The notes below the pieces were generated by a model. It was not told the DNA's origin. It searched no databases and was given only the letters and a program-made list of their open reading frames with translations. 63,545 nucleotides of DNA from Synechococcus sp. 1G10 (GTDB lineage Bacteria > Cyanobacteriota > Cyanobacteriia > PCC-6307 > Cyanobiaceae): positions 1 through 63,545 of the forward strand of contig NZ_NQKW01000018.1 of the NCBI RefSeq assembly GCF_002252625.1. The letters run 5' to 3'. The position numbers and the translations under genes are program-made. Shown here piece by piece: positions 53,732 through 62,593 of this stretch (positions are counted from its first letter, which is position 1; each line of letters opens with the position of its first letter).

Positions 53732-54607
53732 TCAGACCGCTCTGCCTTTTGCCTGTCTGCCGCTTTCCTGCGTGGAGAAGAGGCGGGCCTGCAACTCCTC
53801 GTAGCTGCTCTCGAATGGACAGGCCGCTGCGGCCGGGCAGCCCGGGCAATGGCCCCCGGCGCCGAAGCGCTCCAGATTGGCGCGGTTGAACAGGTAGGGC
53901 TTGCCGCTGAAGCTGCTGGCCACCCACTGCCAGCTCAGGTTGTTGCTGGCGGCATCACCATCGAGCAGGTGGCGCAGAAACCAGCGGGCCCCGGCCTGCC
54001 AGCGCACCCGGCGCCAGTGCACCACGTAGGCGGCCAGCCACATCCGGGCGTGGTTGTGCAGCCAGCCGGTGTCGATCAGCTGGCGCGCGAAGGCGTCGAT
54101 GCAGGCCAGGCCGGTGTGGCCCTCGCGGATGTCGTCCTGCAGCTCCTGGGCGTAGGCCGCCTCCGGCTGGCCGGTCTTGAGCGGCTCTTGGTTCTCCCAG
54201 ATGCCATCGCCCAGGCGGATCCAGAGCCGCTGCCAGTAGTCGCGCCAGGCCAGCTCCTGCAGCAGCTTCTCGCTCACCAGCCCGGGGCCACTGGCCATGC
54301 GCTGGAGCACCACGTCGCGCACCTGAGCCAGGCTCAGAACCCCGTGGCGGATGTAGGGGGAGAGACCGCTGACCGCGCCGTCGAGGTGGTTACGGCTGGC
54401 GGCATAGCGCACCGGATCGACGGCCTCCAGCGCTGCCAGCGCCGGTCTTGAGCCCCCCCGAATCGGGCTGGCGCCGCCGCTGGCCTGGGGAAACCGGGCC
54501 GCCAGCTCCCGCACCATGGCGTCGCGGTCGGGGAACTGGCGCGGCAGATCGGCGCGGTCGGATTGCAGTGGCGGCGCCGGTTCTGAGGGGGGAGTGCTGG
54601 AGGTCAT
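53732..54607 (-). CDS. Stand-alone photolyase/cryptochrome FAD-binding domain
   Basis: A 291-residue helical protein that corresponds to only the C-terminal half of a photolyase: LLQELAWRDYWQRLWIRLGD, GWLHNHARMWLAAYVVHWRR and LLDGDAASNNLSWQWVASSF, with a Cys cluster CPGCPAAAAC near the C-terminus that resembles a metal or Fe-S site. The N-terminal antenna domain is missing and encoded separately downstream. Start taken at ATG 54607. Such short FAD proteins occur in cyanobacteria; DNA repair activity is not established. Confidence 0.82.
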   Translation of the reverse strand: MTSSTPPSEPAPPLQSDRADLPRQFPDRDAMVRELAARFPQASGGASPIRGGSRPALAALEAVDPVRYAASRNHLDGAVSGLSPYIRHGVLSLAQVRDVVLQRMASGPGLVSEKLLQELAWRDYWQRLWIRLGDGIWENQEPLKTGQPEAAYAQELQDDIREGHTGLACIDAFARQLIDTGWLHNHARMWLAAYVVHWRRVRWQAGARWFLRHLLDGDAASNNLSWQWVASSFSGKPYLFNRANLERFGAGGHCPGCPAAAACPFESSYEELQARLFSTQESGRQAKGRAV

Positions 54608-54693
54608 CGCTGGCTGAGAGTCGGGCCGGGCGGCGGTGGAAGCGGTGGAGGAGAATCCCCCCACTGTCCTTGGCCGGCACTCGGCGCCTACCC

Positions 54694-55476
54694 ATGCTCC
54701 TCGATCTGCGCGGCAAGAAAGCCCTCGTCACGGGCATCGCCAACAACCGCTCGATCGCCTGGGGCATCGCCCAGCAGCTCGCCGCCGCCGGCGCCGAGCT
54801 GGGGGTCACCTACCTACCGGATGAGAAGGGTCGTTTCGAGGCCAAGGTGCGCGAGCTCACGGCGCCGCTGAACCCCAGCCTGTTCGAGCCGCTCAATGTG
54901 CAGGACCCGGCCCAGATCGAGGCTGTTTTCGAGCAGGTGAAGCAGCAGTGGGGCTCGATTGATGTGCTCGTGCACTGCCTCGCCTTTGCTGGCAAGGAGG
55001 AGCTGATCGGCAACTACTCCGACATCAGCCCCGAGGGCTTCGCCCGTGCCCTGGAGGTGAGCGCCTATTCGCTGGCGCCCCTGTGCCGCTGGGCCAAGCC
55101 CCTGTTCAACGAGGGCGCCAGTGTGATCACCCTCAGCTATCTGGGCTCCGAGCGGGCCATCCCCAACTACAACGTGATGGGTGTGGCCAAGGCGGCTCTG
55201 GAGGCGAGTGTGCGCTATCTGGCCGCTGAACTTGGGCCGGAGAAGCAGGTGCGGGTGAACGCGATCAGCGCCGGTCCGATCCGCACCCTGGCCAGCTCCG
55301 CCATCGGCGGCATCCTCGACATGATCCACAACGTCGAGGAGAAGGCTCCGCTGAAGCGCACCGTCACCCAGGACGAAGTGGGAGCCACCGCCGCCTTCCT
55401 GGCCAGCCCCCTGGCCTCCGGCATCACCGGCCAGGTGATCTATGTGGATGCCGGTTACTGCATCACGGGGATGTGA
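54694..55476 (+). CDS. fabI: Enoyl-[acyl-carrier-protein] reductase (NADH)
   Basis: A 260-residue FabI. The GKKALVTGIANNRSIAWGIA cofactor motif, the active-site NYNVMGVAKAALEASVRYLA (Tyr-x6-Lys) and ISAGPIRTLASSAIGG define it. It reduces enoyl-ACP in the last step of fatty-acid elongation. The ATG at 54694 gives the family start MLLDLRGKKAL. The TGA stop overlaps the ATG of the following glycosyltransferase (GTGATGG), an unexpected partner. Confidence 0.96.
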   Translation: MLLDLRGKKALVTGIANNRSIAWGIAQQLAAAGAELGVTYLPDEKGRFEAKVRELTAPLNPSLFEPLNVQDPAQIEAVFEQVKQQWGSIDVLVHCLAFAGKEELIGNYSDISPEGFARALEVSAYSLAPLCRWAKPLFNEGASVITLSYLGSERAIPNYNVMGVAKAALEASVRYLAAELGPEKQVRVNAISAGPIRTLASSAIGGILDMIHNVEEKAPLKRTVTQDEVGATAAFLASPLASGITGQVIYVDAGYCITGM

Positions 55477-56570
55477 TGGGATCGTCCGGGATCAGGCAGG
55501 GCATGTGGGGCCTGACCTGTTACTTCAATCCCCTTGGTTGGAAGTCGCGACGGCGGATTTTTGAAACCTTCCAGAGATCATTGAGGATCCCACTTTTTGT
55601 GGTGGAGTGGAGTCCGTCAGGCCAATTTGAAATCGAGCCAGGGAATGGTCTGAAAGTTCTGCAGATCAGCGGTGGCAGCATTCTCTGGCAGAAGGAGAGG
55701 CTCTTGAACATTGGTATCAAGGCACTCCCCGAGGGCTGTACTCATGTGACATTGATGGATGCAGATCTTATCTTTGAAGATGCCGACTGGCATGAACAGG
55801 CCGTCTCAGCACTGAAAACCCATCGGCTGGTCCAGCCATTTTCTGAAGTCTGCCATTTGCCATCAACTATTGACTCCGGCGAATTCATCGGTGTGTCTGA
55901 GGAGCCTGCTTACACATCGAGATGTATCAGCCTGGGTAAGGCCATGTCCGTAGGGGCTGGAGAGAAGGAGATTCTTGATCAGATTATCAGCAATCAATGC
56001 CTGCGCTTTAAAGCTCTTCTTCAGCAAGGAGAGAGTGGTGAGAGGTATTCAATGTGCGAGGATGTGAATGCATTTAGAGAATTGTCCATACCAACACCTG
56101 GCCTCGCCTTGTCTTGTCATAGGGAGACACTTGATCAGCTGGGAGGCATGCCCGATCGCTTCATCGGTGGTGGTGGAGATCTGTTTCTGTTGTTTGGGTT
56201 GCTCGGGAGAGGACATGATCTCGCCGCTGGTTGCTGCAGAGCTGGGCTCACGTATGTGAACCATTTCGCCTATCGAAAATTTTGTGATTCACAAATCCAG
56301 CGCGGCCAGTCACTTGGCTTTCTGCGTCAGCGTGTTTTTCATCTCCACCATGGATCTCTCTCAAATCGTCACTATGATGGCAGACATGTGGCACTGCAGC
56401 GTATGAGAATTGACCTCGACAAGCATCTCGGACTCAGCAGTTCCGGCCTTCTTCGCTTTCGGGGACCCAGCAAGGAACCGTTGGAACGTCATATGAATCA
56501 TTACTTCATGGAACGGATGGACGATGATGAACAGGCAGCAATCAAAGACTCTGCGGGCCAGCGCTTATGA
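55476..56570 (+). CDS. Galactosyltransferase-like glycosyltransferase (GT-A fold)
   Basis: The 364-residue product has a GT-A look: GGSILWQKERLLNIGIKALP, the metal-binding MDADLIFEDADWHEQAV, PGLALSCHRETLDQLGGMPD and RFIGGGGDLFLLFGLLGRG (acceptor-site ED/GD type). No membrane segments; it is probably cytoplasmic and works on a lipid- or nucleotide-bound sugar. It begins on the last base of fabI and overlaps the next glycosyltransferase by 4 bases. A+T content is higher than fabI, so it was probably inserted into the fabI transcription unit. Confidence 0.82.
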   Translation: MGSSGIRQGMWGLTCYFNPLGWKSRRRIFETFQRSLRIPLFVVEWSPSGQFEIEPGNGLKVLQISGGSILWQKERLLNIGIKALPEGCTHVTLMDADLIFEDADWHEQAVSALKTHRLVQPFSEVCHLPSTIDSGEFIGVSEEPAYTSRCISLGKAMSVGAGEKEILDQIISNQCLRFKALLQQGESGERYSMCEDVNAFRELSIPTPGLALSCHRETLDQLGGMPDRFIGGGGDLFLLFGLLGRGHDLAAGCCRAGLTYVNHFAYRKFCDSQIQRGQSLGFLRQRVFHLHHGSLSNRHYDGRHVALQRMRIDLDKHLGLSSSGLLRFRGPSKEPLERHMNHYFMERMDDDEQAAIKDSAGQRL

Positions 56571-58378
56571 TTTGGCCTCTTCTGACATCGGCTCTCGCCT
56601 TGATGTTAGTGCTGCTGATACATCTCAAACTATGGCTACCGATCGGCGATCCTCGCTTCAGTCAGCCGGATCTCGATTGCAGTGAGTTAGTGCCGCGCCG
56701 CTTCAATGCTGTTGGCTTGCTGTTTTGTATCATCGCTTTTCATCTTGCCTGGACCTTGCTCGCCAGCCTTTCCATCGCTCCCACTCTCACTTCTTTTGCG
56801 TGGTTGCTCCTAGGAAATATGATGCTGGCTCCCTGCTTCCTTGCATGGACTCACAAGCTGTGGATCTATAATGGATTCCGCAAACTTCCTATCGATCGGC
56901 CTTGGTCGACTGGAGCTCCTCAACCTGCAGCGGATGGGCTGCCCTCTGTAGCTGTAGTGGTTCCTTGCCGCAACGAACCCTTGGAGGTAGTTCGGCTGAC
57001 CATAGAATCGGTGCTTGAGCTGAAGTATCCTAAAGCGAAAATCTCTCTCATAGTAACCGACAATAGCGAAGATGGCCACAGCGAGTTGAAGCGGCTGCGC
57101 CACTATATCGAAGAGCGTCAATCTTGTGGTATAAATGTGAGCTTGCTACATCGTTGTAGCATTGAGGGGTTCAAAGCTGGCAACCTCGATCTGGCCATTA
57201 AGGTGATCAGTGCAGAGCTTGTCCTTTTTCTGGATGTTGACAACTCTGTTCCAGCCGATCTGTTGATCATGCATGCTACGGCCTTTCAACAAGACAAAGG
57301 CCTTGCCTTTTTGCAATTTTACAATATCCCAGTCAGTCACCCCCTAGGCCGAGTGGCCTCCGCAACAGGAAATCTGCTCGAACGCTGGAAGTACGAAGAG
57401 TTCCTACGCGCTGACATCGGTGGGTGGCCATCCTTCCAAGGACACAACTGCCTTTGGCGAACATCGGTGCTGAAACAGATTGCACCACTCAACCGGTCAC
57501 TTTTTGGAAGGAGCTTGCTGGTCGAAGACTTGCACATGACGATCCGCGCCAATCAACTGGGTATGCATGGTCGGCTGATATGGAGTCCTGCCGCGTTCTG
57601 GACACCCATGCGCTTGCTCGATCTGGAATCGATGTTGGTACGGTGGTGTCATGGCTCACTGCAGGTCCTGTTCAAAGAAGTGACGTTCCTACTCTCTAGT
57701 CGCCAGGGTTCGTTGACTCTGGGTGGGTATGTTGATCTTTGGGATCGCCTTATAGGCATGCGAGCATTATCATTATTTCCATTCTTTCTGATCCTACTCC
57801 CACAGTCTGTTTGGGGAACAGGCATCCTCGTTCTCTCATCATTGCTCATCTCAGCGATTCTCCCTGTTTTTGTAATCATAAAGAGACCAAATACGCGCCC
57901 TTGCCAGGCCAAGCCAACAAGAAGCTACATACTAGATATCTTTCTATTGGGAAACTTCGCAAACTGGTGCGACCTAAGGGGGATTGCTGAGTTTCTGGGG
58001 CCCAATCGCGCTCGGTGGGTTCCCACTGGCAAAGCACCCGCTTCAGATCAGTCAGGAGATCTGCAGAAATTAACACCATTCGGCCAATCTATGAGCCATC
58101 TTTGTTCCACTTATCGCTGGCCACTTGCCTTCTATTTCAGCGCACTGATATTTTTTATTTTGCGACAATGCCATGGCCCGGTGAGCGCTGCATCTTTGAT
58201 GTCATGGATTCCGCTATTTGGACAAGCGGTGGCTGTTTTGTCAGCAATTATAATATATGGGCAAGAAAAGCCCAATAGCTCCAAGTCGCTAATCGAAACG
58301 TGTTCAGCTCGTAGATGGAATTACGGGCATGACATCAACCCCCTGCTTGCATCCGGCGCGCAGCACACGAATTTTTAG
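56567..58378 (+). CDS. Membrane family 2 glycosyltransferase, processive (cellulose-synthase-like) type
   Basis: A 603-residue protein with two to three N-terminal membrane helices, a GT2 domain and four or five C-terminal helices. Motifs in order: VAVVVPCRNEPLEVVRLTIE, TDNSEDG, LFLDVDNS (D-x-D), PSFQGHNCLWR, LLVEDLHMTIRA (ED catalytic base) and LVRWCHGSLQ (the QxxRW-like site). This set matches beta-glycan synthases that polymerise and export a chain. It is translationally coupled to the preceding glycosyltransferase. Product unknown; gene A+T-rich. Confidence 0.86.
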   Translation: MIWPLLTSALALMLVLLIHLKLWLPIGDPRFSQPDLDCSELVPRRFNAVGLLFCIIAFHLAWTLLASLSIAPTLTSFAWLLLGNMMLAPCFLAWTHKLWIYNGFRKLPIDRPWSTGAPQPAADGLPSVAVVVPCRNEPLEVVRLTIESVLELKYPKAKISLIVTDNSEDGHSELKRLRHYIEERQSCGINVSLLHRCSIEGFKAGNLDLAIKVISAELVLFLDVDNSVPADLLIMHATAFQQDKGLAFLQFYNIPVSHPLGRVASATGNLLERWKYEEFLRADIGGWPSFQGHNCLWRTSVLKQIAPLNRSLFGRSLLVEDLHMTIRANQLGMHGRLIWSPAAFWTPMRLLDLESMLVRWCHGSLQVLFKEVTFLLSSRQGSLTLGGYVDLWDRLIGMRALSLFPFFLILLPQSVWGTGILVLSSLLISAILPVFVIIKRPNTRPCQAKPTRSYILDIFLLGNFANWCDLRGIAEFLGPNRARWVPTGKAPASDQSGDLQKLTPFGQSMSHLCSTYRWPLAFYFSALIFFILRQCHGPVSAASLMSWIPLFGQAVAVLSAIIIYGQEKPNSSKSLIETCSARRWNYGHDINPLLASGAQHTNF

Positions 58379-59043
58379 TTGGATCAAACAGCCGACGTCT
58401 CGACAAGAGCACTGCTTCTGCCTGAGGCAGGCTCATAATTGCCTGATGATTGATGAATTCTGATCGACTGCGGCAACTGCTCCTCGCCCACGTAGTAAAG
58501 GTTTGGTTTCCTCGATGCTTTGATCCTGCTGGCCCAGGCCTTTCTGATGAATTTGGCCCAGACTGGTCACCAATACTTGGTCGTCCACGGCTGCTGGAAT
58601 TCAGTACAAGGCAGCCCTGGATGGGGGGTGATGCCCTATCTTGGGTCTATGCCGAAGCACCAGTGCAGCTGCTGCCCTCCAGTGGTTGCGTCAAGGTTCA
58701 GCCTCAGTTTTGCAGCTACCTAGGGTAGATCCCCGAGTAGGTTTCAGACGTGCGGTTATTCAAAATCTATAGGCTTTCGTAAAGTGCAGCCTATCAATCG
58801 ATGGCAGCCTCCAGTGCTTTGATGCCAAAGTGGAACATTGCCTGACCCTTACCGTGTAATCAGGAAGGTTGCAGATAGCGATATTGTAGAGGGTGTGTAT
58901 TGAGCATGACAGCGCGCGCATAGTGCGGCGTACTGAAACTGGATAAGTTCCCGGTATTTTCGCCATGAATCTGGCCGCTAATGACCATGTTGCGTGGAAA
59001 CCGGCTACGATTTTCACCCAGAACTTCTGGTCGTGAATCGAGG
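58379..59043. other. Region without a recognised gene
   Basis: Short open frames (for example 58450-58728, plus strand) show no family motif and no consistent coding pattern. Hydrophobic pieces such as LILLAQAFLMNLAQ could be transposase debris, but I cannot name one. The right end must contain the promoter of the radical SAM gene. Confidence 0.5.
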
Positions 59044-60318
59044 ATGCAGATAAATCACAAAATTGATGACGCCGCAGTTCGAGCCGGCGCCAAGCTTCTT
59101 GAGCGGACCCCCGGGTTCTGCATGTTGCCCTGGATGAGTCTGCACGTGCGCACCGACGGGAAGGTAGCCGCTTGCTGTGATTTCGAGGGAGAGCTGGGCG
59201 ACGTCCGTCGCGACGATCTGCGTTCGATCCTGGACGGTCCAGCAATGCGCGACCTCCGTCTGCGCATGTTGCAAGGCGAGACCGTGCCTGGCTGCTGGCG
59301 CTGCGTCGATCGTGAGAGCCGCGGCGCCCTTAGCATCCGCCAGGCTATGAACAGCGAGCTGGCGGGTCACGTCGACGCGGTTCTGACAACCCGGCCTGAC
59401 GGTCATGCACCTGATGCCCGACCCATCTATTGGGACATCCGCTTCTCCAACATCTGCAATTTCCGTTGCCGCAGCTGTTGGCACGGGGCAAGCTCCCGCT
59501 GGTTCGCTGACGCGGTGAAGCTCGGCCGCCAGCTCGGCGACCAGGCGATCATCCGGGCAGACGACGACATTGACAGGCTCATGGGCGAGCTCGAGTCCTT
59601 CTTGCCCGCTGTCGAGGAGATCTATTTCGCCGGCGGCGAACCACTGATCATGGAGGAGCACTTTCGTCTTCTGCGCACCCTCATTACGCACGGTCGCACG
59701 GATGTGCGGCTTAAGTACAGCAGCAATCTTTCTGAACTCGCAAATCATGGTACGGGGATCCTCGACGCCTGGCGGCACTTCCCCAACGTGCGCCTGTTCG
59801 CGAGCGTCGACGCAATGGGCGCTCGAGGTGAACTCATCCGCAAGGATCTGGACTGGGACCGCTTCGTCGCCAACCTGCATACCGTGCGGCGTCACTGCCC
59901 TCATGTCGATCGACGCACTTTGACCACGGTCTCGATCTTTAACGTCCTGCACTTGGCGGAGCTGCAGCGATTTCTTCATGTCGAGTTCGGCCTCGGCCTG
60001 GAGGTGATCCGACTGCATATGCTGCAGGTTCCGCGCCACTACAGCATTTGCGTACTGCCTGCTGCCCTGAAGGACCTTGCACGTGATCGGCTGCGCGCGC
60101 ATCTTGCCTGGATAGGCGAGCACGCCGACGACGATGCGGCCGGGGTCGCACATCAGCGCCGCCAGATCAGCGCCGTGATCGAACAAATGGACGGAGAGGA
60201 CTCAAGCGCGTTGCTGCCGAAATTTCGCCGGGAATGCGAGCTGCTCGACACCGTGCGAGGCGAATGTGTGTCGGCAACCTTCCCTGAGCTTGCTCCGATC
60301 TTTGCCGCCCTGGACTGA
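59044..60318 (+). CDS. Radical SAM protein with twitch-type N-terminal domain
   Basis: The 424-residue product has an auxiliary Fe-S (SPASM/twitch-type) region at the N-terminus (FCMLPWMSLHVRTDGKVAAC, then CDFEG and PGCWRCVDRES). The radical SAM core carries the CxxxCxxC in ICNFRCRSCWHG at about residues 138-145, then EEIYFAGGEPLIMEEH. Such enzymes modify peptides or sugars by radical chemistry and occur in envelope-polysaccharide and peptide clusters. I use the ATG at 59044 (MQINHKID); an ATG at 58981 is open too. It is convergent with the ATP-grasp gene downstream. Confidence 0.85.
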   Translation: MQINHKIDDAAVRAGAKLLERTPGFCMLPWMSLHVRTDGKVAACCDFEGELGDVRRDDLRSILDGPAMRDLRLRMLQGETVPGCWRCVDRESRGALSIRQAMNSELAGHVDAVLTTRPDGHAPDARPIYWDIRFSNICNFRCRSCWHGASSRWFADAVKLGRQLGDQAIIRADDDIDRLMGELESFLPAVEEIYFAGGEPLIMEEHFRLLRTLITHGRTDVRLKYSSNLSELANHGTGILDAWRHFPNVRLFASVDAMGARGELIRKDLDWDRFVANLHTVRRHCPHVDRRTLTTVSIFNVLHLAELQRFLHVEFGLGLEVIRLHMLQVPRHYSICVLPAALKDLARDRLRAHLAWIGEHADDDAAGVAHQRRQISAVIEQMDGEDSSALLPKFRRECELLDTVRGECVSATFPELAPIFAALD

Positions 60319-60550
60319 AGGCAATTCGGCCAGTCAGAATGTATCCTGCTGCAGTGTCCTGATTCAATCATCGCCTTCAACCATGATTTCTAGGAATATG
60401 TGGCCACAACTGGTGTACAGGGGCTGTTTGATTACGTCATAACCCGCATGATCCAGCTTTACTCAGTCTGCATCCCCGCTTTTTCCGTTAGCTGAAAATG
60501 CCGCAGCAATCCCCCCCCCCTAAAAACTGTTTGGTCAGCATTGCTGAATC

Positions 60551-62593
60551 TCATGCGATGATGCCGAGACTGCGTAGCTGATCCATCACTTGAGAACTGA
60601 CGTTTGCTGCCTCCGTGACGGACACCACTCGCTCCTGACAGGGCAAGTGGCGCGCGCGAGTAGGAGTGGCCACTACTACCTGTGAGCATGTCGAGAGCCA
60701 CTGATCCCAGGCGAGAGGCATTGAAGGGCCTCCATCGAGCAGTACAAGAACATCGGCCTTGACCCAGGCGAGGCCGTGCTTCATGACGGACTCGACTTCC
60801 AGCTCAATAAGGAAGGCATCGGTGTCCGGATCCCTGAGCGCACGACGCTGACCGGAAAAAGAACGGGCATCATCATCGCTCCAGAAGACACCTCCCTGGC
60901 GCCAACCGTCTTGATCGACCACCGCCAACTGCGGAAAGACAGGGGAGAGATCTCGTTCGAGTTCCGCGATCACAGCGCGCGCTTCCTCCCCACCCTGTAG
61001 TACGACGAGAGGCGGCCGATCGAGATCTTCCAGCAGGGTAGCCAGAGTTTCAACCATCAGATCGCGATTCGGCTGGGCCAGCTGATGTGGGAGGACGCCC
61101 GGCATCCCGTTTACCTCGCAGATCACGCCACCGCTAATCCTGAGGGGAATATCCAGGCACGGGGAAATCACATCGATACCGACAATATCCAGGTGGAAGA
61201 TCCGAGATACCTTCTCAAGCAGCCTTCGGTTGTCAGGATGCACCTCAGCAAGACACTCCCTTACGGTTCCACCCGTGCTGAAATTGGCTATAGGACTCAG
61301 CCGTACGACCTGTCCGTCTTCAGGGACGCTTTCTGGCGAGAGATGCTGGGCCATGAGAAGGTGCTTGGCCTCGTGGTCAAGTTTTATCGGGTTGAAGTGG
61401 ATGCTTTGCTCCCCTTCCACGCTGATGGGGTTTTTCCCGCGATCACGATTCGCCGCTTCCACTAGTTGCCGGACATTGCTACGTCCATCTCCGTAGACCT
61501 GCGCGGAAATCCTTTCCAGTGCCGCGAGCAGCCTCCCCCTCACGATATAGAATCGATAATCTCGCCCCCTGATGTGGGGCTGAAGCAGTACGGGAGTTCC
61601 TGCAGCCTCGCTCCGCCGGTAGGCCTTCAGCAGATCTTCTCGGCTTCGGATACCTGTGACTACACCCATTCCCTGGTCTAAATTAGCCGGCTTGGTTACG
61701 ACGGGATAGCCCATTTTCTCAGCCAGATCGACGGCTTGGCGAAGCGTCGTGACCAGCCGCCCCCCTAAGACTGGCAGACCAGCTTGTAAGAGTAGCTTGG
61801 TGGTTTGCATTTTCTGCTTGGAGAGATGCAGACCCCAAGCACTTGTACTCTCAGTGATCTTCTGGGAGATGCGGCGAAGTCCACGTCCGCGCCCGATGAC
61901 CAGCATGGGTGTGAAACTGACGAGATCTTCGACGTGCCAATCGACGCCAAGTCTCAAAGCTGCGCGAGCCATCGCAAGGAGAGAGGCCTTGGGCCGGAGA
62001 CGGCTGGGGGGGGCTGATGTCACGAGAGTCCGCCGCTGCTGCCGCGGACCATCAGTTAGAGCCCACTCCCAGAGCATGCCGGACCATGCCAAGCCAGCGA
62101 GCAGTTGCTGAAGTGAACCACCCACGAGATCGATGCCAATCCTTAGCCGCAAGGTGTTCTGTGCATGATCCTCTTGGGCGGTTGGGGTAGTTCCCAGGCT
62201 GCGTGGCGCCTCGATCCGGACCATGCCTGCACGGAACTGGAGGGCATCGACCCAACGCAGCAACCACGATTCAAGATCGGGCACCTGTTCTACATCTCCA
62301 GTAACCTCCAGGGAGGATCCTGGGGACGTATTATCGGGTGTGGCTGTAGCTTTTGCTTCGTCAAACTCATTGGTATTTTCGCTTTCATCGGACGCCTGCG
62401 GATCTTTGAAGCTGCCGAGGAGAGAGTCGGGTTCAGGAAGTTCTCGCAGCAACTCCCGCAGTCGCTGATGCGTCGGCATTCTAAACAGTCCGAATAGGTG
62501 ATCTCGTCTTGCCTCCACCTGCAGGACGGCCGTGGGCAACGAACTCACCGGACTGCAGCCTTCATAGTTGGCAAGGGCACGGACGTGGATCAC
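60551..62593 (-). CDS. Cyanophycin-synthetase-like ATP-grasp ligase with a vestigial Mur domain
   Basis: A 680-residue protein. The N-terminal region has an Asp/Glu/Thr-rich low-complexity insert near residues 60-95. ATP-grasp spans ~265-510 (HLSKQKMQTTKLLLQAGLPV, YPVVTKPANLDQGMGVVTG, LQPHIRGRDYRFYIV, EVHPDNRRLLEKVSRI, VICEVNGMPGVLPHQ). The C-terminal ~170 residues keep a stretch like the central Mur-ligase region of CphA (LRDPDTDAFLIELEVESVMK, HGLAWVKADVLVLLDGGPS), but there is no P-loop and no C-terminal lobe. Likely a single-site amide ligase. The GTG start overlaps the stop of the methyltransferase upstream (GTGA). Confidence 0.8.
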   Translation of the reverse strand: MIHVRALANYEGCSPVSSLPTAVLQVEARRDHLFGLFRMPTHQRLRELLRELPEPDSLLGSFKDPQASDESENTNEFDEAKATATPDNTSPGSSLEVTGDVEQVPDLESWLLRWVDALQFRAGMVRIEAPRSLGTTPTAQEDHAQNTLRLRIGIDLVGGSLQQLLAGLAWSGMLWEWALTDGPRQQRRTLVTSAPPSRLRPKASLLAMARAALRLGVDWHVEDLVSFTPMLVIGRGRGLRRISQKITESTSAWGLHLSKQKMQTTKLLLQAGLPVLGGRLVTTLRQAVDLAEKMGYPVVTKPANLDQGMGVVTGIRSREDLLKAYRRSEAAGTPVLLQPHIRGRDYRFYIVRGRLLAALERISAQVYGDGRSNVRQLVEAANRDRGKNPISVEGEQSIHFNPIKLDHEAKHLLMAQHLSPESVPEDGQVVRLSPIANFSTGGTVRECLAEVHPDNRRLLEKVSRIFHLDIVGIDVISPCLDIPLRISGGVICEVNGMPGVLPHQLAQPNRDLMVETLATLLEDLDRPPLVVLQGGEEARAVIAELERDLSPVFPQLAVVDQDGWRQGGVFWSDDDARSFSGQRRALRDPDTDAFLIELEVESVMKHGLAWVKADVLVLLDGGPSMPLAWDQWLSTCSQVVVATPTRARHLPCQERVVSVTEAANVSSQVMDQLRSLGIIA

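Noticed and set aside
58450-58728. 92-codon plus-strand frame after the membrane glycosyltransferase
   Set aside because: No family resemblance and no neighbour support; the alternative frame at 58520 is equally plausible or implausible. Possibly IS debris.
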